DNA of 11,967 nt from Oscillospiraceae bacterium (GTDB lineage: Bacteria > Bacillota > Clostridia > Saccharofermentanales > Saccharofermentanaceae): positions 1 to 11,967 of the forward strand of contig CADBNJ010000058.1 of the NCBI GenBank assembly GCA_902795955.1, given 5' to 3'. Made by a program: the position numbers and the translations under genes. Below the pieces are notes generated by a model. That model was given only the letters and a program-made list of their open reading frames with translations. It ran no database searches and was not told where the DNA came from. The stretch's first letter is position 1; each line of letters starts with the position of its first letter. This document shows positions 1 to 6,846 of this stretch, piece after piece.

Positions 1-91
1 CAATCCTTGCGGTGTAGATTGAGCAGTATACTGCGCAGGCAGAGTAAAGCTCAATGTTGGCAACGTACATTGAGCAGTATACTGCGCAGGC
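1..91. repeat. Imperfect 51-bp tandem repeat, right-hand end
   Basis: Two identical 23-bp cores lie at 18-40 and 69-91, exactly 51 bp apart. Identity extends leftwards to 27 bp (14-40 and 65-91) with one mismatch. Positions 1-17 also resemble 52-68 in the same phase (about 10 of 17 bases), so the window seems to open inside a decaying 51-bp tandem array that may continue to the left. Each core contains the perfect palindrome GCAGTATACTGC. Between the cores, GCTCAATGT (49-57) is the reverse complement of ACATTGAGC (67-75). The period is 17 codons and one frame stays open, but there is no ribosome binding site or protein-like composition, so I do not call a gene. The function is unknown. Confidence 0.7.
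49..75. repeat. 9-bp inverted repeat between the repeat cores
   Basis: GCTCAATGT at 49-57 pairs perfectly with ACATTGAGC at 67-75 across a 9-nt loop. The left arm could also pair with ATTGAGC at 18-24 in the first repeat core, so two mutually exclusive hairpins are possible. No T-tract follows, so this is not an intrinsic terminator. It may be a protein site, a folded RNA, or a by-product of the repeat. Confidence 0.45.
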
Positions 92-204
92 CAAACCATC
101 AACTCAGAATACTCTGTGTGGCAGCCGCAGATGCTGCAGATATCAAACATCGATTCCCACAGATTCCGTTAAGAACCAAACTCCGGGAAGCTGATTACCG
201 GTAG

Positions 205-234
205 TTGACATATTTACACACTGCGTGTTATTTT
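205..234 (+). promoter_or_regulatory. Promoter of the TetR-SDR-acyltransferase operon
   Basis: A perfect -35 hexamer TTGACA (205-210) is followed after 18 bp by TATTTT (229-234), which matches the -10 consensus at four of six bases. Transcription would start near 241, inside the inverted repeat at 235-258 and about 30 nt before the ATG at 271. This is the only strong sigma-A-like element in the leader. Confidence 0.5.
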
Positions 235-258
235 ATGGATGAATAAAAATTCATTCAT
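235..258. promoter_or_regulatory. Putative TetR-family operator
   Basis: The sequence is ATGGATGAAT, four A bases, then ATTCATTCAT: two 10-bp arms with nine of ten positions complementary. It lies directly after the -10 element, over the predicted start of transcription, and upstream of the TetR gene. The TGAATGA/TCATTCA half-sites resemble the operator of Bacillus FadR-type TetR regulators, although the half-sites are further apart here. Negative autoregulation of the whole operon is the natural inference. Confidence 0.55.
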
Positions 259-270
259 AAAGGAGACCTT

Positions 271-849
271 ATGCCAAAGTCACAGGAACGCTGTCAGGAG
301 ATAAGAGAAGAGACAAGGAATCTGATAATCAGGAAATCAGTTCTCTATTTTGCCAGGAACGGGTTCGCGGGTACAAAGATAAGCGATCTGTCCAAACATA
401 TCGGAATAGCTCAGGGAACCATTTATATTTATTTCAAGTCCAAGGAAGATCTGTATCGTGAGATCTTCGCGATATCTGATAAGATCGCACAGAACAATAA
501 GCTGACAACTCTGGTAAAGCTCCCGCTTCCGGCTGAGAAGAAGATCAGGATGATGTCTGATTATGTCATCAGGAATCTGAAGGAAGATGAGATGTTCTCA
601 GCAGGTATCGCTCTGTTTACACAGCGTATATTGGAAGGTGAGGCAGATCAGTCCTTCTACAAAACTACCGAGAAGATCATCAGACAGGGACAGAAGGAGG
701 GGAGTGTTGTTCACGGCAATGCAAGAAAACTCTCGGAACTTTACTGGGGTGTTGTATATCTCTATGCTGTAAAGGGTTTATACACATCAGATTACGCGAT
801 GATATCATCTGACGACTTAGCAAGGCTTCTTCTGGAGGACAGGAAATGA
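271..849 (+). CDS. TetR/AcrR family transcriptional regulator
   Basis: This 192-residue protein has the usual length and layout of a TetR-family repressor. An N-terminal three-helix DNA-binding domain spans about residues 15-62, with YFARNGFAGTKISDLSKH, then IGIAQGTIYIYF as turn and recognition helix, then KSKEDLY, the family signature. The rest is helical and should form the ligand-binding and dimerisation domain; its inducer cannot be read from sequence. The start is ATG 271, with AGGAG at 261-265 just upstream. It is the first gene of an operon and overlaps the dehydrogenase gene by ATGA (846-849). The inverted repeat at 235-258 is its likely operator. Resemblance of that site to FadR-type operators hints at an acyl-CoA or lipid-like inducer, which is only an inference. 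The family call is secure. Confidence 0.93.
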   Translation: MPKSQERCQEIREETRNLIIRKSVLYFARNGFAGTKISDLSKHIGIAQGTIYIYFKSKEDLYREIFAISDKIAQNNKLTTLVKLPLPAEKKIRMMSDYVIRNLKEDEMFSAGIALFTQRILEGEADQSFYKTTEKIIRQGQKEGSVVHGNARKLSELYWGVVYLYAVKGLYTSDYAMISSDDLARLLLEDRK

Positions 850-1592
850 TAGCAGTAATAACAGGTGCAACCGGTGATATCGGCAGGGAGTTCGTCAGCA
901 AACTGACAGGAGAAGTCGATCAGGTCTGGGCAGTAGGAAGAAATGAGGAAAAGCTTGCCGCCCTCAGAGAAGAATATGGTGATAAGATACTTGCGATCAA
1001 AGCGGATCTGTCTTCCGCTGAAGATATACTGTCGCTTTGCAGAAGGATCCAATCAGACAGACCGGAGATCAAATATCTTGTGAATAATGCAGGCGTTGCC
1101 AGAATGGCTCCTGTATCTGAGTTCTCTCTTGAAGAGATTAGCTGCATGCTGGACATTAACGATAAGGCTGCGGCTATGATATGCAGAGCGGCACTGCCCT
1201 GTATGACAGAGGACTCATATATCCTGAATGTCGCATCAGCATCGGCTTTTCAGCCCAATCCGTATATAACGCTGTATTCAGCGGGCAAGGCTTTTCTTTT
1301 ATCTTTTTCGAGGAGCCTGAACGCGGAGAACAAAGGGATAACATGCACGGCAGTCTGTCCCGGGTGGGTCGATACACAGATGCTGCCCAGGCACAGTAAA
1401 GGCAAAGAGATCAGATATCCCGGAATGGTCTCTGCAGCCAAAGTCGTTGACGCAGCTCTCAAAGACAGCAGACGCGGTAAGGATGTGTCAGTATGTTCTT
1501 TCTACTACCGTTACATGCGTTTCCTCAGTAAGGTCATGCCGCACAGTCTTGAGATGAAGTTGTGGGTAAGAGGGATAAAGAAGTACATATGA
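846..1592 (+). CDS. SDR family NAD(P)-dependent oxidoreductase
   Basis: This 248-residue protein is a classical short-chain dehydrogenase/reductase. The Rossmann nucleotide motif TGATGDIG is at residues 6-13 and GRN at 31-33; the Arg at the end of the second strand favours NADP(H). NNAG is at 80-83, the structural Asn at 105, the catalytic Ser probably at 131, YSAGK (Tyr144, Lys148) is the YxxxK catalytic pair, and CPGWVDT follows. It resembles the DltE/YqjQ-like group of small SDRs, whose substrates are mostly unknown. The C-terminal tail is basic and partly hydrophobic, with no clear membrane anchor. Its ATG overlaps the TetR stop by ATGA, with GGAGG just upstream, and its own stop overlaps the next start in the same way. 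A reduction or oxidation step in a short pathway shared with the downstream acyltransferase is inferred. Confidence 0.92.
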   Translation: MIAVITGATGDIGREFVSKLTGEVDQVWAVGRNEEKLAALREEYGDKILAIKADLSSAEDILSLCRRIQSDRPEIKYLVNNAGVARMAPVSEFSLEEISCMLDINDKAAAMICRAALPCMTEDSYILNVASASAFQPNPYITLYSAGKAFLLSFSRSLNAENKGITCTAVCPGWVDTQMLPRHSKGKEIRYPGMVSAAKVVDAALKDSRRGKDVSVCSFYYRYMRFLSKVMPHSLEMKLWVRGIKKYI

Positions 1593-2794
1593 GATACAGG
1601 ATAGAGACCGAGAGAACAGACCTTTTTGATCCGAGCATTGTAATAACCATGGCCTTGCGGATCAATGAAGATGTGCCTGCTGACGCACTCCGTTATGCTT
1701 TTGACAGGGCTTGCAGCCTGCATGAAGTTTTGAATTCGAGAGTAGAGATAGAGCCGTCAGGAGAGGCTTATTATGTAACCTGTGATAATCCCCGGAACAC
1801 CTTCAGCGAGACGGAACTGACATTGTCCGGACTGATCAATGATAATGAGAAGAGAAGATTCCGGATAGAGGAGGGGGAGTTCATCAGGGGATTTAAGACA
1901 CATGAAGGTATTATATTCATGATGCATCACCTGGGAGGGGACGGTAAGTCGCTCCTGTATTTCATTGAGACCTTTATGAGGTGTCTTAACGGTGAGAAAT
2001 GCGGCAGAGTGCCATTCAGGAATCTGACTTTGGATAATCTCCCCGAAGAGGGCAGGCTGTCACATATGCATGAGTGGCTCCTCAGGATCTGGAACGGCAG
2101 ATGGAAGAGGGAGAAGAGAGTGTTCGGGTTCAGCGATATGGATGCGGCATACAGGGAATTCTGGCAGAGGCATGATTCTGTCGTTGACATAAAGCGTTAT
2201 GAGAAGACTGAACTTGAATCACTGATCTCAGAAGCGAAGAACGCCGGTGTGACATTAACGTCTTATCTCATTGCAGGCATGCTCAGGGATAAGGATCATA
2301 AGGCTGATATAGGACTGGCCGTGGACGGCAGGACTGATGACAACCGTTCCATGGGCAATCAGGCTACCGGCATATCGCTGCAGTACAGATACAACAAAAA
2401 GATATCTCTTGAGGATAACGCAAGGAACATACAGAGGCTGATGAAGCGCAAGCTGGCTGACCGGAAGCGTTTGTATCTCGTTCTTCAGTTCATGGGCAGA
2501 CTCGATCCTGCTCTCGTTGATGCCCTGAATCTTGAACATGCGGGATATTTCTCGTCCAGAACATCAGGGACTGTTGCGGGATATCTTGGCTACGGGAGTA
2601 AGGTTAAGGATCTGAGCATAACAAATCTGACACGGGCAGACATACCTTTGGAGTATGGAAGATTCAAGATCGAAGAACTGTTATTTGTGCCGCCGGTCGT
2701 ATCTTACGCAAGGAACGTTACCGGGATCGTTACGGCAGGCAGTGTGATGAACGTCGTGACGCACCGCCTGGCATATAATCCGACCGCAAAATGA
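1589..2794 (+). CDS. Free-standing condensation-domain-like acyltransferase
   Basis: The protein is 401 residues from ATG 1589. I prefer this start to the in-frame GTG at 1562 because it makes an ATGA overlap with the dehydrogenase stop, as at the preceding junction. Residues 113-119 read HHLGGDG, a clean HHxxxDG active-site motif of the CoA-dependent acyltransferase fold (NRPS condensation domains, COG4908-like proteins, PapA and wax-ester synthase relatives). His114 would be the catalytic base. The motif is preceded by hydrophobic IIFMM, as expected. The C-terminal half (SITNLTRADIPLEYG, LLFVPPV) resembles the part of the fold that closes over the active site. No adenylation or carrier domain is fused or encoded nearby, so it probably joins a free acyl-CoA or carrier-bound acyl group to an alcohol or amine. 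The substrate is unknown. No signal peptide is seen. Confidence 0.75.
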   Translation: MRYRIETERTDLFDPSIVITMALRINEDVPADALRYAFDRACSLHEVLNSRVEIEPSGEAYYVTCDNPRNTFSETELTLSGLINDNEKRRFRIEEGEFIRGFKTHEGIIFMMHHLGGDGKSLLYFIETFMRCLNGEKCGRVPFRNLTLDNLPEEGRLSHMHEWLLRIWNGRWKREKRVFGFSDMDAAYREFWQRHDSVVDIKRYEKTELESLISEAKNAGVTLTSYLIAGMLRDKDHKADIGLAVDGRTDDNRSMGNQATGISLQYRYNKKISLEDNARNIQRLMKRKLADRKRLYLVLQFMGRLDPALVDALNLEHAGYFSSRTSGTVAGYLGYGSKVKDLSITNLTRADIPLEYGRFKIEELLFVPPVVSYARNVTGIVTAGSVMNVVTHRLAYNPTAK

Positions 2795-2834
2795 TAAAAA
2801 CAATCGTAATTATCCCGTATATACGATAAAATCA

Positions 2835-2844
2835 TATATTATAC
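2835..2844 (+). promoter_or_regulatory. Candidate -10 element for the hybrid kinase operon
   Basis: The 69-bp gap between the acyltransferase and kinase genes is AT-rich. TATTAT (2837-2842) matches five of six bases of a -10 box and would start transcription just upstream of the ribosome binding site at 2852-2856. No good -35 is present at the right distance. A 6-bp inverted repeat, ATCGTA (2803-2808) and TACGAT (2822-2827), lies just upstream and could be an activator or repressor site. There is no terminator-like hairpin with a T-tract, so read-through from the upstream operon is possible. Confidence 0.3.
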
Positions 2845-2863
2845 AGTTTTGAAGGACGCGGTA

Positions 2864-5416
2864 ATGGAGTCAGCTCAGAGCATGAAGAAATTTCTGATAA
2901 TCATCGTCAATGCGATATTGATGGCCGCCATATTGGTTTTTGTTGTTCTCTATTCGAGGTTTGAGAGCACGGATTCCTACATGAGGCAGATAGAGCATTT
3001 CGAGAACACGACGGTTACCATGGAACGCGTTACGGAGAATTATCTGGAGGGCGAGCAGAGGATCTGCGACGTGTGGGCCCGGTATATCAACAGTAATGAC
3101 ATGACCGTTGAAGAGGCTGCCGCTTTTATCCGTGCCTCGCATGTGCTTGAGAACACATCTGCACATCTGATCTCGCTCGATACGCTTACGGGATTGTCCA
3201 CGCGTCCGAAGCTGGGTACGGAAGATGACTATGAGGTCTCCTACGAGCGGTTGAATCTGCTGAATAACGTTGACTGGATCAAGGACATAGGGAAGTCTAT
3301 CAACATAACCCGCGCTTATACCAACCCGATGAACGGTGAGCAGTCGCTTGCCTTCTGTAACATTGTTACACTGCGTGATACTGAAGGCGGTGAACCGGGT
3401 CCTGCCGTTCTGCTGCGTATAATCCCTATATCAGATCTGGAGCAGAAATGGGTTTTCCCGCAGACGGAGCTTGTGAACGCGGAACTGTCAATGATCGATG
3501 AGGACGGCGATTACATAATTAAGGGATACAGCTTCAAGAACTCGGGATTCTTTGAGTTCTATGAATCTTACAATAAGACGGATCCTGAATCCCTGAAGGC
3601 TCTGTTCGGTAAGGTAACATCGTCGACCGGCTCATTACCGATGCTCAACTCACACGGACAGGAGTGCATTCTTGCCTATACTCCCGTATCTGCCACGGAC
3701 GGCTGGACAATGCTGGGTCTCGTTCCGGCTGAGGATCTCAAGGTGAAAGCCGGGAACTGGTGGCTGTTCGGTGTAGTCTCGGCAGGCCTGCTGATCCTGT
3801 TTATCATTGATCTTGCCTACATGCATTACCTGAACAAGCGCCTTCAGATCACTGCCAGGAAAGCCGAATCTGCCAATAAGGCGAAGACGGATTTCCTCTC
3901 GACCATGTCTCATGACATACGTACCCCGATGAATGCGATCATTGGTCTTACGGCCATCGCCGAGAAGAATCCCGATGACGTGGAATCCACAAAGGAAAGC
4001 CTCAGGAAGATCGGTCTTGCCGGCAATCATCTGCTTACACTTATCAACGATATTCTCGACATATCCAAAGTGGAGAGCGGCAAGCTCAAGCTGAATCCTT
4101 TGACATTCTCTATCGTGGACACGGTGGAGAACCTCGTCAATATCTCACAGCCGATGATCAAGGAGAAGAATATCGAGTTCAGCTTTCACATTAATCAGAT
4201 AGAGAAGGAATATCTGTATGCAGACCAGCTTCGCCTGAATCAGATCTACATCAACATACTGTCGAATGCCGTCAAATATACGGAACCGGGAGGGCGTGTC
4301 AGCGTAGATCTCCGCGAAGAGCAGAGTGACATTCCCGGCTCTGTCCGCCTTACTTACATCGTTGCCGATACCGGTATAGGAATGAGCCCGGAATTCATGG
4401 AGACCATGTATAAGCCTTTCTCGCGTCAGGTCGACAGCCGTGTCAACAGTATTCAGGGAACAGGTCTGGGCCTCGCCATAACAAAGCAGATGGTGGATCT
4501 CATCGGAGGAACGATCGACTGTCAGAGTGAGCAGGGCAAAGGCACGACTTTTACGGTTACACTTGATATCCCCGTAGCTGACAGGCAGAGGGAAGATATG
4601 AAGCTCGAACCCGTTGATGTCCTTATCGTTGATGACGATGAGATCATGCTTCAGACGGCAGCAGATACCCTTGAATCACTCGGTGCTGCCGTGGAGTCTG
4701 CAAATAACGGATTGGAAGCACTCGGTATGATCGAACACAGACATCAGTCCGGGAAGGATTACAATGTCATCATAGTCGATTGGAGAATGCCTGACATTGA
4801 CGGACCTGAGACGATCAGGAGGATACGTTCCGAGATCGATTCCAAGACTCCGATACTGCTGATCTCATCATATGACTGGTCGGACATCGAGGATAAGGCG
4901 CGGGCAGCGGGAGCTAACGGCTTCGTCAGCAAACCGCTTTTCCGTTCCACACTATATGATAAGATCAATGAACTCATCGGCAAGGAACCTGAATCAGTCG
5001 AGCCGGAGGATGACTATTCCGATCTTAAGGGAATGCATATCCTCGTTGCCGAGGATAATGACATCAACTGGGAGATCATATCCGCCATGCTCTCCATGTT
5101 CGGAATAACAACCGACCGCGCGGAGAACGGACGTATATGTGTCGATATGCTGACAGCAGCTCCGAAGGGCAGATATGCACTGATATTCATGGATGTGCAG
5201 ATGCCTGAGATGAATGGTCTGGATGCGACCAGAACTATCCGGAGACTGGACGATCCCGGCTTGGCATCCATACCGATCGTGGCGATGACGGCTGACGCAT
5301 TCTCGGAGAATATCATGGAATGCATGGATGCAGGAATGAACGGGCATATCGCGAAGCCCGTCGATATCAAATTGGTTATAAAAGAGATACGAAGGATCAA
5401 GGAGGGAAGACAATGA
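2864..5416 (+). CDS. Membrane hybrid sensor histidine kinase with two receiver domains
   Basis: This is an 850-residue protein from ATG 2864, chosen because GAAGGA lies 7 nt upstream; an in-frame TTG at 2849 has no such site. A membrane helix lies at about 9-31, an extracellular sensor region (Cache-like by layout, not proven) at 32-300, and a second membrane helix at about 300-322. The HisKA domain contains MSHDIRTPMN with phospho-acceptor His350. The ATPase domain has NILSNAVKYT (N box, Asn468), DTGIGM (502-507) and GTGLGLAI. Receiver 1 starts with VLIVDDDE and has VDWRMP (Asp639) and Lys690. Receiver 2 starts with ILVAEDND and has MDVQMPEMNG (Asp777) and Lys831. There is no HPt domain and no DNA-binding output, so phosphate must pass to another protein. 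Its stop overlaps the start of the solute-binding protein by ATGA, suggesting the two act together in sensing. Confidence 0.93.
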   Translation: MESAQSMKKFLIIIVNAILMAAILVFVVLYSRFESTDSYMRQIEHFENTTVTMERVTENYLEGEQRICDVWARYINSNDMTVEEAAAFIRASHVLENTSAHLISLDTLTGLSTRPKLGTEDDYEVSYERLNLLNNVDWIKDIGKSINITRAYTNPMNGEQSLAFCNIVTLRDTEGGEPGPAVLLRIIPISDLEQKWVFPQTELVNAELSMIDEDGDYIIKGYSFKNSGFFEFYESYNKTDPESLKALFGKVTSSTGSLPMLNSHGQECILAYTPVSATDGWTMLGLVPAEDLKVKAGNWWLFGVVSAGLLILFIIDLAYMHYLNKRLQITARKAESANKAKTDFLSTMSHDIRTPMNAIIGLTAIAEKNPDDVESTKESLRKIGLAGNHLLTLINDILDISKVESGKLKLNPLTFSIVDTVENLVNISQPMIKEKNIEFSFHINQIEKEYLYADQLRLNQIYINILSNAVKYTEPGGRVSVDLREEQSDIPGSVRLTYIVADTGIGMSPEFMETMYKPFSRQVDSRVNSIQGTGLGLAITKQMVDLIGGTIDCQSEQGKGTTFTVTLDIPVADRQREDMKLEPVDVLIVDDDEIMLQTAADTLESLGAAVESANNGLEALGMIEHRHQSGKDYNVIIVDWRMPDIDGPETIRRIRSEIDSKTPILLISSYDWSDIEDKARAAGANGFVSKPLFRSTLYDKINELIGKEPESVEPEDDYSDLKGMHILVAEDNDINWEIISAMLSMFGITTDRAENGRICVDMLTAAPKGRYALIFMDVQMPEMNGLDATRTIRRLDDPGLASIPIVAMTADAFSENIMECMDAGMNGHIAKPVDIKLVIKEIRRIKEGRQ

Positions 5417-6714
5417 TCATGAGAAAGATGATGTGCGTGGTTTTGGCGGCGCTGATGATCCCGGGTCTGGCTGCATGTAACTCGGGGCAGACGGAGACGA
5501 CGGCTGAGGAAGGCTTCAAGCCTTCTATGGATACTTCAGTCAGCGGTCATATCAGGATTGCCGGAGGGTACGATAATTTCGAGGCGCTGGAGACCGAATT
5601 TGACCGCTTCAACAAATACTATCCGAATGTGGAACTGGTGTATACAAAAGTTGATGACTATAACAACATGATCGGCACGGTTCTTGGCGGCAACGACGCC
5701 CCCGACATCTACGTCAACTATTCATGGATGTATGGCCGTGAGCAGTATAAAGCGTCTATCGATCATGCTGAGAATCTGGCCGATCCCGCGCTGGGCCTTA
5801 ATCTGGAATGCATACGCAGCAATATCATTCTGAAGACGGATGACGGCACACTTCCCATGGTGCCTGTCTTCTCAAATACGTACGGAATGCTTGTGAACAA
5901 GAGCCTGTTCGAGAAGGAGGGGCTTAGTGTTCCCACGACTTATCAGGAGCTTGTGAACGTATGCGGCGCTTTCCGTGAGAAGGGTTACAAGAATCCCCTG
6001 ATGGGATTCTCCAAGAAGGAGACAACATCTCTTTATACCCTGACGGTATATCCTTTCTTCTGCGGAACTGTGGCTAATGATCCTGAGGCAGTGAAGAAGC
6101 TCAATTCCCTTGATGCCTCTGCCGGAGAATACATGCGTCCGTCCCTTGAGAAAATAACGCAGTTCCTCAAAGACAGCGGCGTGGATATTAACGCATGCAA
6201 TGAGATCGAGAACAACTATGACGCCGTAATACTCCGGTTCTTTGAGGGTGACGTGCCGATGATGACATGCTCGGGAGATACCGTCTCGGGTACGAAGAAG
6301 CGCGAAAGCCGCTCCGAGGCATTTATCGCCAATCCTTTCACTTATACCTTTGTTCCCGTTCCGATGTCGGATGAGGGGGCTGTATTCCTGGATATGTCAA
6401 ATCTGCAGTTCTCCGTCAACAAAGACAGCAAGAATCTTGCAATGGCAAATGAATTCATGAGGTTCCTGATCACGCCACGCGAACTGAACGAGATGGCGCA
6501 GAACAAAGGACTCATGTCTCCGACGAAGGATCTGTCATTCAACAGTATGTATGCGGCTTTCGGTGCCGTTCCGGAATCACGGATCCTGTCGCCTGAGGCT
6601 ATCGGACTGACCGATGATGCAGTCATACAGTTAAGACAGGCAGTTTACCGTGTAGCTACCGGCGAGATGACGATCGATGAAGCTGTCGCCGCATACGGTA
6701 CATTTACGCAGTAA
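5413..6714 (+). CDS. Lipoprotein extracellular solute-binding protein, family 1
   Basis: This is a 433-residue protein from ATG 5413, preceded by GGAGGGA (5401-5407) and overlapping the kinase stop by ATGA. Residues 1-22 are a lipoprotein signal peptide (basic MIMRKMM, hydrophobic core, lipobox LAAC with Cys22), so the mature protein is anchored outside the membrane. The body matches cluster-1 carbohydrate-binding proteins: a strand with HIRIAGG near the start, FNKYYPNVELVY, then GGNDAPDIYVN, then NTYGMLVNKSLFEKEGL and PTTYQELV, and a C-terminal part with AMANEFMRFL. Such proteins usually deliver sugars or oligosaccharides to an ABC importer, but no permease or ATPase gene lies in the window. 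Coupling to a sensor kinase instead suggests a sensory binding protein, comparable in principle to LuxP-LuxQ or ChvE-VirA. An importer encoded elsewhere is the main alternative. Confidence 0.9.
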   Translation: MIMRKMMCVVLAALMIPGLAACNSGQTETTAEEGFKPSMDTSVSGHIRIAGGYDNFEALETEFDRFNKYYPNVELVYTKVDDYNNMIGTVLGGNDAPDIYVNYSWMYGREQYKASIDHAENLADPALGLNLECIRSNIILKTDDGTLPMVPVFSNTYGMLVNKSLFEKEGLSVPTTYQELVNVCGAFREKGYKNPLMGFSKKETTSLYTLTVYPFFCGTVANDPEAVKKLNSLDASAGEYMRPSLEKITQFLKDSGVDINACNEIENNYDAVILRFFEGDVPMMTCSGDTVSGTKKRESRSEAFIANPFTYTFVPVPMSDEGAVFLDMSNLQFSVNKDSKNLAMANEFMRFLITPRELNEMAQNKGLMSPTKDLSFNSMYAAFGAVPESRILSPEAIGLTDDAVIQLRQAVYRVATGEMTIDEAVAAYGTFTQ

Positions 6715-6725
6715 ACGGTACCTTT
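6697..6725 (+). terminator. Hairpin at the end of the binding-protein gene, weak terminator
   Basis: GGTAC (6697-6701) pairs with GTACC (6718-6722), and the inner arms TTTAC (6703-6707) and GTAAA (6711-6715) pair across a GCA loop, with a small internal bulge. Only three T bases follow. The hairpin overlaps the last codons and the stop codon. It may slow or partly end transcription, or protect the 3' end of the mRNA; a full intrinsic terminator is unlikely. Confidence 0.3.
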
Positions 6726-6820
6726 GTGATGATGAAGGATAATATCCCGTTATACGAATGCCGGGGAAGCGGACATGCAGGAGGAGATGACAGTGATCAA
6801 TTATCTCCACAGTAAATCCA

Positions 6821-6846
6821 TATAACTGGTATACAATACTGGTATG
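6821..6846 (+). promoter_or_regulatory. Candidate promoter and start region of the response regulator gene
   Basis: Two -10-like hexamers occur, TATAAC (6821-6826) and TACAAT (6832-6837), each matching five of six consensus bases; neither has a clear -35. The second would start transcription close to the ATG at 6844. The 8-bp direct repeat ACTGGTAT (6825-6832 and 6838-6845, 13 bp apart) overlaps these elements and the start codon. No purine-rich ribosome binding site lies within about 15 nt of the ATG. Confidence 0.3.

Noticed and set aside
14..91. CRISPR array with about 27-bp repeats and 24-bp spacers
   Set aside because: Only two full repeats are visible, the intervening sequence is complementary to the repeat itself, position 1-17 resembles the would-be spacer, and there are no cas genes nearby.
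7..204. 65-codon ORF across the repeat
   Set aside because: It has no ribosome binding site, an Arg/Leu-rich repeat-derived composition, and it stays open because the 51-bp period is a multiple of three.
1562..1588. GTG start giving a longer condensation-like protein
   Set aside because: ATG 1589 makes the same ATGA overlap as the previous junction, and the extra nine residues (GKRDKEVH) have no family support.
1589..2794. NRPS biosynthetic cluster
   Set aside because: There is only a condensation-like protein, with no adenylation, carrier, thioesterase or phosphopantetheinyl transferase gene in the window.
2849..2863. TTG start for the hybrid kinase
   Set aside because: The good ribosome site GAAGGA lies after this codon and 7 nt before ATG 2864.
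4994..5413. Minus-strand ORFs of 128-139 codons opposite the second receiver domain
   Set aside because: Two overlapping frames are open at once opposite a clear receiver domain, and their translations are not protein-like; they are shadows.
5413..6714. Complete ABC sugar importer operon
   Set aside because: Only the binding protein is present; no permease or ATPase gene was found on either strand in the window.
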